Made by a program: the position numbers and the translations under genes. A DNA stretch of 64,000 bases from Trametopsis cervina (taxonomy: Eukaryota > Basidiomycota > Agaricomycetes > Polyporales > Irpicaceae), in NCBI GenBank assembly GCA_022385755.1, contig MU278369.1, forward strand, positions 1-64,000, in the 5' to 3' direction. Each line of letters starts with the position of its first letter. Positions within the stretch are counted from its first letter, which is position 1. Positions 34,654 to 45,859 of this stretch are shown here, one piece after another. Under the pieces are notes generated by a model. That model saw only the letters and a list, made by a program, of their open reading frames with translations, was not told the origin of the DNA and did no database searches.

Positions 34654-35513
34654 CGCGTGTCGAAGTAGGCTTCCCTAGGTTTCTTATCTTGTTCTTAAGC
34701 GGCAGGTGTGGTGGTACCTAGCGGGTGTTGTTCGTATTTATGTGCTGGTGTCGCCACTTGGTTAAGATAAGACAGCGAGGCGAGATGGAGTGAAAGAGTG
34801 CGCCCGCTAGTTGCACATCGCTCGCGATCCGAGCGTGTGTATGCGTATCGTGTACTGCGGATCAACATAGTGAGCATTCAGGTTCGCTGTGAATGGGCGT
34901 ACACCTCACCGTTGATATAGACGTTCTTCACGACCCCTACAATTCGAGTTCAGGTCTAGATGGACGGTCCAAGGAAGGATAGCGTCCGTCATCAGGCTCT
35001 CGCTGGGCTACTGACCGATGATCTGGGCGCCAGCGTGCATTCCCACGCTTCAGCATGAGCATCGCTCGATGTGCTGCATCGGACACTGCTCGCGATATAA
35101 CTTCATGCTGAGGATAAAAACTGAGTACTGCTGCAACATTATGTGTAGTAACGAACATCTCACCTCCATGTTGTAGATGGAGACAAAAGATAGAACAGCC
35201 CGCCACGATGAAGGGGTCTTGACGGTACTCAAAGTGGAAGTGAACAGCCCAAAGCTTCGAGAATTTCATAGCTCGTGTCCTTCGTAGGCCAATACGGCGA
35301 TGTCAACGATAGATGACACGGTTCATAACAAGTAGTAGTACAGCCCTAGAAACCAGACCGGTTCTTAAGCACGTTCATTGAATCCATTGACACGGTCACG
35401 AGACCACCAGCGCCTCCGCGACCTTCATCCGATCGAAATGACTTCTCCCTTCGCCCATACACCTCATCTCATCTCATTCTATCCTCATCCCCGCCTCCCC
35501 ATCCACACGCAAG
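34654..35513. other. Divergent intergenic region
   Basis: This region holds the promoters of the VPS9 gene (minus) and the coiled-coil gene (plus). A 110-codon minus-strand open frame at 34937-35269 has no recognisable motif and is not called. Confidence 0.45.
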
Positions 35514-36478
35514 ATGTCAATAAAACGCAACGGCTTCACCGACCCCGCAACGCGCACAATGTCGCTCACATCCGCCGTCCTCCCAGTTATCCCCTCAACG
35601 CTGCCGCCGCGCGAGCTGCGCGATGCCGTCGCGTTGCACAGGCAGGCTGAACAGCTCCTCGATGTGAAAGGGTCTTATGGGCCTAGGTGCGTCTCTTCTG
35701 CCTTCTTTTTTTCTCGCTGAAATGCGCATATACTCAATGCAATGTGGACGTGTCTACCTATAGTCTGGCAACGATGAAAGCCGAACTCGCCGCCCCAGTC
35801 CCAGCCACCACCCGTCTCGCCGCTCTCAAAACGCGACACGAAACCGAAGCAAGCGCGCTCCTCGATCGCATCGCCGCAGACTACATCGCAGACGCAACAG
35901 ACGAGTACCACGCAACGGACGATGCTATCGTCCTCCCCGAGCTCACCGTGCGTCCCTCCTTCCTCTCATTCTTCCTTGTTAAACTCTACGCTGACCAACG
36001 ATCGACGCCAGAAATTCCACACAGCAACCACACACATCCCTCCCCCCGGCTCCTCCACCTACACATCGCACCACTACGCCCACCTCCAAACCACCCTCGC
36101 CCTGCACCGCCAACGCCTCGCCGAAGCAGCCGCCCAACGGCGGCGCGACGCCGCATTTCCCGCGAGCGTGGCTGCGTACCGCGCGGAGAGTAAGGAAGTG
36201 CAGGCGCGTGTTGCAAGGTTCCTCGTCGCTGGTGCGAGTGTGAAGGAGCGCATGTTGCAGGAGTTTGGGTGGGTGTATAGGCAGGTTAGGCCGTTGGAGG
36301 AGGTGTATGGGAGTGATGTGAGTCATTCTTGTTTTGACTGCAGGTGAGATGGAGGGAAGCTGAATTGGAGTTGTATGATAGACTGCGTTCATGGCGGAGG
36401 TGCAGCGCACGGCGCGCGGAGACCCACGTCGTAAGGCGCAGTAGGGACGCTACAGCTCGGTATGCGGCGTACGGATGA
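35514..36478 (+). CDS. Unrecognised helical/coiled-coil protein
   Basis: Exons 35514-35686, 35764-35947, 36012-36317 and 36344-36478 give 265 residues. The sequence includes LPPRELRDAVALHRQAEQLL, ATTRLAALKTRHETEASALL, HHYAHLQTTLALHRQRLAEA and VQARVARFLVAGASVKERML, ending in an Arg-rich tail. Most of it should form amphipathic helices with coiled-coil character. No signal peptide, membrane helix or catalytic motif is visible. I do not recognise the family; small coiled-coil subunits of larger complexes look like this. All three introns close the frame, and the last is only 26 nt, which is suspiciously short. The C-terminal exon is therefore the least certain part, and reading on from 36317 would reach a stop sooner. 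Confidence 0.55.
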
Positions 36479-39400
36479 GGCAGATCGACGTGCTCAACTC
36501 GAGAAACCGCTCGTGTAGACTGTTGACCACGATCTGCACAAGTACGCGGCTCCAGCCAGGTACTCGAACATCGTGGCACCCATACCCCAACAGTCTTCCG
36601 AATCCACACCCAAATGCACATCATCCCTCCAAACCAAGTCCACCAAGGGGAGTACAAAGGCCCACAGCCCCTCACCATACTTGTACTCGGAAACTAGCAC
36701 ATGTGGATCCACGGATCCATAAATAATAGACACAAAGACAAAGACACCAAGACACAAAGACGCACGTGTCCAAATACGAATACAGTACGCCCACACTCGT
36801 TGCACGTTGCTGCTACTGCCTCTGCGGACGCCACGAAGCAATACACGGTCACGAGACCATCACCATTCGCGTCCCCACCACCCTTCGTTCACATTCACCA
36901 CGTGCACCTACACCCCATTTTCTCTATCTTCCCCCTCCTCCACTGGCACAAGATACAAGAAATCGGCGGACCACACCCCGGCGACGCGCACGATTATCTC
37001 CGCCTCCGCCTCCCTCGGAGACGCGTACCCACCTCGCTCCCGCGCGCGCTCGCCACGACGGCAAGAGGAGAGAAATAGACGACCGGCGCGGATCCTCGAC
37101 GCGGGCGCATCACGATCGCGGAGCTCGCCCATGTGGACGACGCTTCTAATTCCGATTATTTTTGTGTTTTACGCGGAGGTGGGTGGGGTGCTGCGGAGTG
37201 CCCGACCCGCGTCGGAGGCTGCTACGGCTTGGTACGAGACGAGGATTATGAGGGCTACGAAGACAACGAACACTGAGCTGCTGTGGCGGGTGATGCGAGA
37301 TGGGAGACGGTGGGTGTTGCTAGGTGACGGCGCTCGTAGTCGTAGTCTGGCTTGGAGGCGGCTTGCGCTTGCGGTGAGCGTGTACGGTACTTGGAGTGGG
37401 CGGCGGCGTCCCGTGCGCGTGTGGGTGTGGGTGTTCTAGCGGCGGGGCACCAGTGCCGTGCTAACGCAATACACTCGTTCGTTCGTTGACGTGCAGATAA
37501 TATATCACGGTGTCTACATTCAAATTGCCCGTCGGCTCCGTCAACACAGTAAGCACTTCTCCAGCTAGCATTGGTGGTGTCTACTGTATACTGTATGGGG
37601 AGCAAAGCAATGTATCACGGCGACACCGCCACGAAACCCAAACGGCGAACGAACGAATGACTGAAGCTCTCAAATTCTCGACAGACAGGACAGGACAGCC
37701 GTCTTGATCGCGCGCGCGCGCGCGTGGGTGTCCCGGCGGCAGCCCCTCCCGCATGTTTCGATGATGCAAGATGTCTGTATCTCTGTATCATGTTCTCGTA
37801 TCGGTCGTGATGTGACGTGCATCTCCTCGGTGGTAGTGAACGAGCCAAGTCGTTGCTGAGCGGACGGGTCGCGATGTGTCGTCGGGCTATATTCGCCCGT
37901 GAATTGTGTGTTTGAGCTGCCGAGGTCGTGTGTGCTTGTGTGCGGTCAAGAAACTTGAGCCGATGGTGCGCGGAGTGCGTACCATACGCTTTACTCGCTC
38001 TTGGCGCGACGCCACATCTCGCATCTCGCACACGCTACATGAATGACTTCGACGGCCGCCCATGGCCAGCATCATCATCCGGCAACACAAAAAACAGCGT
38101 CGACGATGGAGAAGTTGTGCGCGCCTGATGCTGAGAACTCGGCAGAAGCGCAGCAATATCATGAGCTCACGGCAACGACGACGGCAACCCAGGAACAGCT
38201 CACCTCCAACTTAAGTGGTGGATGGGGTTCGCGCGCGTCTCACGGTTGGAGCCGCCGGGTGGGTGGGATGCAACACATCTCTGATAGGGCTCGTCGGGCA
38301 GTTCGGTGAGCTGCAAGATGATACAGCACAGTGCGTGGCCGTCGTCGCCGACAACGACGGCGGACGTGGAAGAGTCATGCATGCTGGACGCTAGTTGGAC
38401 GCTCTTGCAAATGAAAGACATGGATGGCGCATCGAGTCTAGTCACCGGCTTCTTAACGAACATTCATTGCTGCGCTGCCGCCATCGGAATTTCCATATCC
38501 TCCGACGTCCGCGCAGCATTAGCACCCATTCGAATTGGAGAAGAGTGGATAGGGAAATACACGTGCCGTCTGCAGAAGAGTTCTTGTACGGAGAATTCCC
38601 CTCCTTACCGGACGAAGGCAGCAGTAGCGTCGGAGGGTGCAGAGCGGATGACGGCGTCTCCGCGGTGGACGGACGACGCCGCGACTTCGCAGACGCTCTG
38701 CACCAAAGCACGCACACTCTGCCGGCGGTAACGTCCCCATGCGATCGCCATCACAGATCTCCCACAGTGTTCCCACCAGCGAGTGCAATAAATGGGATTC
38801 TGTTAGGGAACGGCACACGGGCTCAGATGAGATGCAGGCGTGCCTCCTGGGTTGCTGCGGGTAGCCCATCGTGCTATCGTATCGTCCATCGCGCTCTTGA
38901 TGAAAGTGTGCGTGCGTGCATGTTACGTCCCGGATGCCGAGCTGCGTGCCGGTGCCACGAAGCCCGCGCGCAGAGCACGCCTGGGAACGCATAACGCAGG
39001 CCCGCCGTCCGTACGTGGCCGCCGTGTGTCGTGTGTTGACGAAATACAGGCGATAGCGCGTCGTCCGGAGCGAGTCGAGTCATCCCGCCCGCACGAGTCA
39101 TCGCCGGCTACGTCGTCTGTTTCTGTCCTCTTACGTGGCACGGTGCGTCCGAGGCTTAGTCGGAGAGTTGGATGTGTGGGTGTGTGGGACAAGTATGGGA
39201 GGGATCTCGATTAATGGCATGTGACGCGCCGAGGACTTCGTAGCCCGGCGGCTCGCGTTCCATTCCGTGCTGCCCAATTCAGTCCTGTGCGACGAGGGCG
39301 GACGGGCCGCGTCTATCACACCGGGAGCCTGGCGCGTCCAGTGCACATATACCCAGTCCACCCGGTCCTGCAGCCTCCTCCTCCGTCTCTGGACTGCCTC

Positions 39401-39531
39401 CATCTCAGCCATCTCATCCTCCTCCCGTCGTCGTCAGTGTCACTGCTTGCGGTGTTGAGCTCACCGGACCTGTTACTGCATTACCAAACGCGAACCTATC
39501 GCATCGCCTACCTGCTGCTACGAAAATTACA
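36479..39531. other. 3-kb GC-rich region without a supported gene
   Basis: This stretch contains several long open frames on both strands (for example 36807-37439 plus, 38306-38731 plus, 38519-38992 minus). None has a recognisable motif, and they overlap one another. That is expected by chance in GC-rich DNA rather than from coding. A (CG)7 tract lies at 37709-37722. It may contain long untranslated regions or an unrecognised gene. Confidence 0.4.
37709..37722. repeat. (CG)7 dinucleotide tract
   Basis: Seven uninterrupted CG units. Alternating CG can adopt Z-DNA. Such tracts are rare where cytosine methylation erodes CpG. Confidence 0.85.
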
Positions 39532-40243
39532 ATGAACGCGACCTCCCACTCGCCGATCTACTACGTCGGACAGCCGTCCGTCATGCGCACACACAACGCA
39601 GCGCGCATCAAGGCAGCCTCTCGCTACGTAAGTCTTCCCCCCTCATCCCCCATCCCCCAATCCCCTCACTCACCCCCTCCCAACAGCAAACCCAAGCACT
39701 GCACTACAAGCCCTCACCATCGCCATCACCCTCCCCACCGCCTTCCCACTCCCACTCCCACTCGCCCTCCCCGCAATCAGACGTCCCAACAGCAGTCTCA
39801 ACCCTCCTCGGCCTCACAAAGCAACTGCAAGACGTCCTAGGCCGCTGGAGCGACCGCGCCGCGTCCGACGCACAAGTCAGCGACGCATTCGTCCTCGTCG
39901 CCATGCAATTCGCAGCGACAGTCGACGCTTTCACGCGGCACCGGATTGACATGTCGTAAGTGTCCCCCTTTCTCCCTCTTCCCTTCTACCCCTTCCCCCT
40001 TATCTTAATTCGGAAACTAATCAACATTCGTACAGGGACCTCCTCCCGATCCCGAGCGAGCTGCGCTCAGTGCTCGAGAGATGGCTCGGCGCGGGCCCGT
40101 CAGAGCCCGCCTTCGACCGCTACGCCCCGCGCGTGCGCGCAGTCCTCGTCCGGCTCCTCGTCGGCCTCCGACAGAAGCAGGCGCCATACTGGCGCGCCGT
40201 CGGCGGCGAGGAAGACGATGCTTCGGCGCACTGGGGGCGCTGA
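39532..40243 (+). CDS. Short protein with Bud6/Aip3 N-terminal-type domain
   Basis: Exons 39532-39627, 39687-39955 and 40036-40243 give 190 residues. After MNATSHSPIYYVGQPSVMRT and a Ser/Pro/His linker, the conserved part runs DVPTAVSTLLGLTKQLQDVL, GRWSDRAASDAQVSDAFVLV, DAFTRHRIDMSDLLPIPSEL, RSVLERWLGAG and RVRAVLVRLLVGLRQKQ, ending AHWGR. This matches the N-terminal region of fungal Bud6/Aip3 polarity proteins. The C-terminal actin- and formin-binding part is absent, and no further exon was found in the following 2.7 kb. It may be a stand-alone adaptor that localises with polarity complexes, or a gene whose downstream half has been lost. Frame and splice sites are consistent throughout. Confidence 0.75.
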
Positions 40244-42935
40244 GCCCTCTGTGCACAAACTGGAACGTTATGTTGGTCACACGAGAACACGACTCGAATT
40301 GGCTGGCTGGATAACACCCACTCGCTCGATGGAAGCACCTGATGCATGATGCATGGACCTGGTTCTGCCTCTGGCTCTGGACTGGCTGGAGGATCATCGC
40401 ACATAGGAATAGGACGAACCCCTGCTCACTCACTCGCTCGTTCCGAGGCTGAAGGCGCACGCACCCCTTGCAACACCCCCCTGCAGCATCCGCGCACGAA
40501 CGCACCCCGTCGTCTCTCAACACGGACACTTACGCCCGCGCAAAAGACACTCACGACCCTCTTCCACGTTTCCCGATATCCCGGTTTCCTGCTTGCTTGC
40601 TTGTTTTTGGCAAGAGATATACGCTACACTGAAATTACCGTACGACCGGTGGTGTTTAATCCCCCTTCCTGCGTACCCGTACCCCTAATTACTGTTTTTT
40701 GCTTCGGCTTCGTTATCATACAGTCACAGTATCATAGTACCATTCTCCACTTCGTGCATCCAGCTTCGTGCTCCCCACTCATTCGTTCTTGGTGTCTACA
40801 CCACACGCCCACACGTCCATTTTTGCGGATCGTCCGCCTCCTAATGTATTTCTAGACCCATCCGTGTATGTAGTATACATGTACACGCACCAACCCGCAC
40901 TGCAATGTAAAGCTTGTACCCCTACCCTTGTCTGAATGACTCCCTTGTGTGCAGAATGAGTGTGCAGAATGCAGGATGTGCTTGGAGGAATGTGCTTGGT
41001 GGAATGGTGGAGATCCGGATTTCCGAGTATCCTCGTATTAGGGTCTTTGTAAACTCGTATGTGGGTGTCTTTGTAAGCTACCTGGGCATTCGGTGCTGGT
41101 AGATGTGATATGTGGGTAGGCGTGTTTGTTGGGGGCTATGGGCCTTTGTACTGTACTTCCGCGGGTAGGCTTGTCTGGTTTGGGTTGGGTTTGGAGGGAC
41201 GATGTGGGTTCGGAAGCCTTCGCTCCGGGTGGTGCAGTATCCTATGGTGTAGTTGTACCTGGCAGCACAATAATGTAGCAGATCAGGTGCAAGTGAGGGA
41301 CAATGACTTAGGTAAGAGTGGATATTGCGTTCACGAGTGAATGGACGTCGATACACGCGCCGTTCACTCGGGTTGTCCGAAATAACGTTGATTGCTGTGA
41401 CGTACGGTACGGTACAACTTCAAGTCTGCATAATCGCAAGGTGCCAGAAATAAACCATTTCAACTGGACTAGTCTTTGGCTTGCATGTCCGTGTAGCTTA
41501 GCCTTGCTGTCTGTGTCTCGTCCAGAGTCGTCCAAGAACCGAAAGGCCGCCTGGGGCCTACTCGCTAGAATGCACGATCTGCTTCAGTCCTAGCCTCCTA
41601 AAATACAAACCAGCACGCGTTCTGGAAGCCTGGACTGACTGTGAGCTTGCCAACCACACTGATGGCACATACGTCGCAGCCCACTGCGCGCCCCGCGCGT
41701 CTTGAGAAATTCGGCCAGTCCTGCCCTAGATTCATCCTCTCCTCTAGCCTCGCTCGTATCAACCTCGCACGCATATATGCACGTCTTTGTCCTCAGTCCT
41801 GGTTTTCTGAGCCTGGGCGACCCTCTAGGTCGTATTTGTCTTCGAGTTTTACAGACGCGGTCGGCATGCGCATACTTCCTCCTGCTGCACGTGTATGCTG
41901 GCTCGCTCCCGCGTCGCGTCGCTCGAGCCTTGGTTCCACTGCGCGAAAGTGTGCTAGGATCCTCGGCGGCCCCGTAGTGCATCCCTCTTCGACCACAGAC
42001 GCTATAACGGTCGTGTATCCTCCTCCCAGCGCGCATATATTCGCTGCCAGTGACTCCTAGCGCGTCCCTCGGGCCTTTTTGGCAGCGCAGTAGGAAGTAA
42101 ACATCCCAAGCATTCGACACTTGCAAGCACCTCGCGAGTGATAGATGATAGTGGCAAGTAAGTTAGTTGCAGACTAACCCAGCCCGGGTAGCCCAGCGCC
42201 GTTACCGCGACCAGCGCCAGTTCGCGTCCCGCTCGCGTGCGACGTGCGTGCAGCACGCCCGTCATCTGTCCGGATCCTCTCTTCGCGACCGCGACCCTGC
42301 CTGACGCATATACTCTGTACATTGTACATACATCCTACGTTGAGTGACGGCGCTCCTTCCTGTTGGGCGGGATATCGAGGCGAGACGGTTTTAGATCGGA
42401 GTGGGCGGTTCCTCAAGTTGCAGGTGAGTTGCGTCAGGCTGCATGATATCAAGCCTAGCTTTGAGTAAATCGCAAGCCTTACCAGTTATCGTGTCCCGCG
42501 TACCTGCAGATCAAGACGACAGCTTAAGAAACGATAGCACCCGCACTTTTACGAGTGGAGCGAATCGGCCCCCACTGCTGCACTCGCTGCCCCTGTGAAG
42601 TCATCGTAGGTGTGGTGGCGCCTCAGCCCTTGGGCTTTTGCTGGTGCGTGTACCAGCCACTCCTTCCCACTGCTTCTTCTTGCACGACGACCTCTTGGGC
42701 TTTCTTTCTGACAATTTTTCTTGTGCTGTGTACGCGGCTAGGTGACGACTCATTTGTAACATACAACGTACGGGCTACGTCCCTCAGACGACACGAACGC
42801 ATAGACGATACGAACGTGCAAACACATAGACCACACTAGGATACACACTACACCTCAAGTCGATTCAATCCAAGTTGATTCTCCCCCACATCTCACTTTA
42901 ACTCATCCCTCACATCCGCACTCTCAACCACCAAC
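40244..42935. other. 2.7-kb intergenic region, no supported gene
   Basis: It contains overlapping short open frames on both strands without motifs (for example 41590-42126 minus, 41641-42060 plus). The end near 42936 must hold the anoctamin promoter. Confidence 0.45.
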
Positions 42936-45476
42936 ATGCCGCCCACCGTTGACCTCGTCCTTGTCTTCCGATCATCAACAGGCAGCTCGCAAGTCCAGCC
43001 CAAGGCGCTCGCGCGTCAAAACGCACGACAGGCCTCTGAGCAGTACGCCCGCCTCCTCGCCGTCCTCCGCCGCACAGGTGGTCTTCGAGCAGTCGGCAAA
43101 CGCGGCGCACGCGACGGCCAGCTTCTCGTCCTCGTCGCGTGTCCGCCGCCCCTCCTCAAGCGTCTCGCCCAGCGCGAAAGGTGCGTCTCCTGCCCTCTAT
43201 CTTCTTTATAATCTACTAACACTCGCATACAGACATTCCGACTTCCTCTCTGGCCTCCCGTCGCGCCGCTCGCTCGGAGCTGAGGACCTCGACGCGACGC
43301 CGCTCGCACCCGCAGATCGTCTGCGGCTCGTGCACGCGTATGTGACCGCGACGACGCAGGACGGCGGGCTCGGCATCACGCCAGGCTCGCCTTCCTGGGA
43401 TCGCGTCGAGTCTGTCATGGCGCTGCACGATAAGCTCTTCAACGAGACATGGATCCGCGCGTGGACGACTCGCCAGCTTGGGCTCGTCGGTGCAGAGCGC
43501 GTCAAGAGCCAGGTGCGTGAATCGTCCCTATAATGTATGTTCTAACCTCTGATATACGTATGTGGATGGGTAGTTCGGCGAGGCGGTCGCGCTATACTTC
43601 GCCTTCCTATCGTCATATACAAAATTCCTCATCTTCATCTCCGCCGCAGGCGTCGCTTTCTTCTTCTTCGGCACACCGTACTCCCCGCTCTACTCGTCGT
43701 TGCTCCTCTTGTGGTCGATCACGTTCGTCGAGTGGTGGCGGATTAAGGAGCGCGTGCTCTCCGTGCGCTGGGGCACGCGCGGTTCGTTCCGCGTTGAGAA
43801 GCGCAGGGCGCAGTACCAACCGATCGCGTGGTGGCGCAGAGAGCTCCGGATCCTTACGAGTCTGCCCGTCGTCCTCCTGTTTGGTGCGGTTCTCGTCGCT
43901 CTCCTCACCGGCATTTTTGTCTTTGAGGCGTTTGTTACACACCTCTACACGGGCCCCGGTGGCAAGTTCCTGGTGAGTGCCTATTGCCGTCTTCCTATTT
44001 ACCATCGGGTCTTCACAACTGACGCCCCACCAGTCTTTCAGTCCGACGATCCTGTTCATGACCCTCGTGCCGCGGCTGCTGGCAGTGTACCACGCGTACG
44101 CGGTACGGTTCACAGATTGGGAGAACCACAGCCGGCAGTCTTCACACGACGCGTCTCTCACGATCAAGACGTTCACTCTTTCGGCAGTCGTTGCGTATGG
44201 CGGTCTCGCTCTCTCTGCATTCGTGTACGTGCCGTTCGGCGAGCAGGTGATGACGTTTGTGCAAGCGCGCCTGTTTGGCCGCGACGCGCACGCCGCTGTC
44301 GGATGGGCGACCTCGGTGATCGCGACGTTCACGCCAGGCCCAACGGAAACAGGGAAACCTCACGAGCAGCACCAGTTCTGGGAGACGGACGGTGTGCGCG
44401 CAGTGAGCAAACTCGACCCGTCGAGGTTGCAGAACCAGATGTTTGCCGTGACGGTCACGAACCAGGTCGTGAACACGTTCCTCGAGGTCGGCCTACCATA
44501 TGTCATACGTGCAGTCACCGCACTGCGCGCGCGCTACAACAACCGCGACAAACACGACAAACACCATGAAGACACTGATGACAGCGACGCTGTGGACGTG
44601 GGGAAGAAGCGTGTCGCGTTTGCGGACGATGGGGCGACGGCGGCGCTCGAGAAAAGCGCGAACGGGCGAGCGGAGCGTGAGTTCCTCGGCCGCGTGCGTG
44701 CTGAGGCTGCGTTGCCCCCGTATGAACTCTTTGCGGATTACAGCGAGATGGTGACACAGTTCGGGTACGTCGCGCTCTGGTCGGCCGTCTGGCCACTCGC
44801 ACCCGGTGCGTCTCCCCCCTTCCTCTTCACTTCCGTTTTGTTTGGCTGACGGTGTAGCTTTCCAGTAATGTCGCTCGCGAACAACTGGCTCGAGCTGCGC
44901 TCAGACGCGCTCAAGATCGTCGCGCACGCACGCCGGCCGATTCCCGCGCGAACAGACACGATTGGCCCGTGGCTCGATGCGCTCTCGTTCCTCGCCTGGC
45001 TCGCCGCGCTCTCTAATTCGGCGCTCGTCTACCTCTTCCGGCCCCTGCAATCCAACCCCCCTTCCTTCCATGACCAGTCCGGCCAGCATGGCCAGCACGA
45101 GCATGAACGTCTTGGCGGGCATGAACAGCACCTCGGCGGACGTCGGCAACTGCTGCTGTCTGCGGCTGTCGTTGCGCTCGCGGCGTCGCACGGGTACATC
45201 CTTGTGCGCGCGGCGGTGCGGCACGTGCTTGAGCGCGTATTGTGGAAGGGCAGTCGCGAAGAAGGCGAGGCAGAGGCCGTGGAGACCGCGGTGAAGCAGG
45301 AGTATTTGAGGAGTAGGGGCGTGGCGGACGTTGTGGATATTGCCGGGGAGGGTGTGGGTGGGAAGGAAGAGAGACAGGCAGATGGAGAGGGCGAGGAGAC
45401 AGGAGAGAGCGGGCAGGCGTTTTGGGAGCACGATGAGGGGCTGTTGGAGCTCAGCAAGGGTGTGAAGGATGCGTGA
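42936..45476 (+). CDS. Anoctamin/TMEM16-family membrane protein (Ist2-like)
   Basis: Exons 42936-43180, 43233-43512, 43574-43972, 44034-44805 and 44866-45476 give 768 residues. After a cytosolic N-terminal domain of about 175 residues, about ten membrane segments follow. Examples are KFLIFISAAGVAFFFFG, LTSLPVVLLFGAVLVALLTG, IKTFTLSAVVAYGGLALSAF, FGYVALWSAVWPLAPVMSLA and ALSFLAWLAALSNSALVYLF. Family signatures include FGEAVALYFAFLSSYTKFL, ENHSRQSSHDASLTIK, QNQMFAVTVTNQVVNTFLE and LANNWLELRSDALKI. Anoctamins are lipid scramblases or ion channels. The yeast relative Ist2 tethers cortical ER to the plasma membrane and helps lipid transport. The tail is acidic and lacks an obvious long Ist2-type basic anchor. 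The exact activity cannot be told from sequence. Confidence 0.9.
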
Positions 45477-45859
45477 GCACGGAGAATGGTGCAGAGGTTA
45501 GTGCGATACTATGTTGTGTGTTGTTCGGACTGTTCTTTTTACAAGTCTACGCTGTGTAACCATAAGCATGATGCCATACACTAATCCGAGGTAGATTTAT
45601 TACCTTTTCCTCGACACTTATACGATATACGCCGAGCAATATGTGTTACTTGCAGGCCTCATATTGTTATGCACCGTCTCAAACCATTGTGAAGTCATTT
45701 GGATTCAAGAGGTAAGAAATTCTACGATGGAGTGTGCGTGATACAAATACGACCAGGATATACTTGCTAAAGATTACTGTAGTTCAAGACTGATGCATGC
45801 GGAAGGATAGCGTTACGGCGTACAAGCCCCAAGATTGACATCAAGCACGACAATGGACC
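45477..45859. other. Tail-to-tail intergenic region
   Basis: Convergent 3' ends of the anoctamin gene (plus) and the helicase/AAA+ gene (minus). No gene is seen. Confidence 0.55.

Noticed and set aside
34937..35269. 110-codon minus-strand open frame between divergent genes
   Set aside because: No motif or splice evidence, and it lies where promoters are expected.
36494..36841. Minus-strand open frame with DSEDCWGMGATMFEYLAG, resembling a kinase subdomain
   Set aside because: The match is one short segment without HRD, DFG or APE motifs. It could be a relic but is too weak to call.
38306..38994. Overlapping 140-200-codon open frames on both strands
   Set aside because: GC-rich DNA gives long open frames by chance; no motifs, and the frames overlap in several phases.
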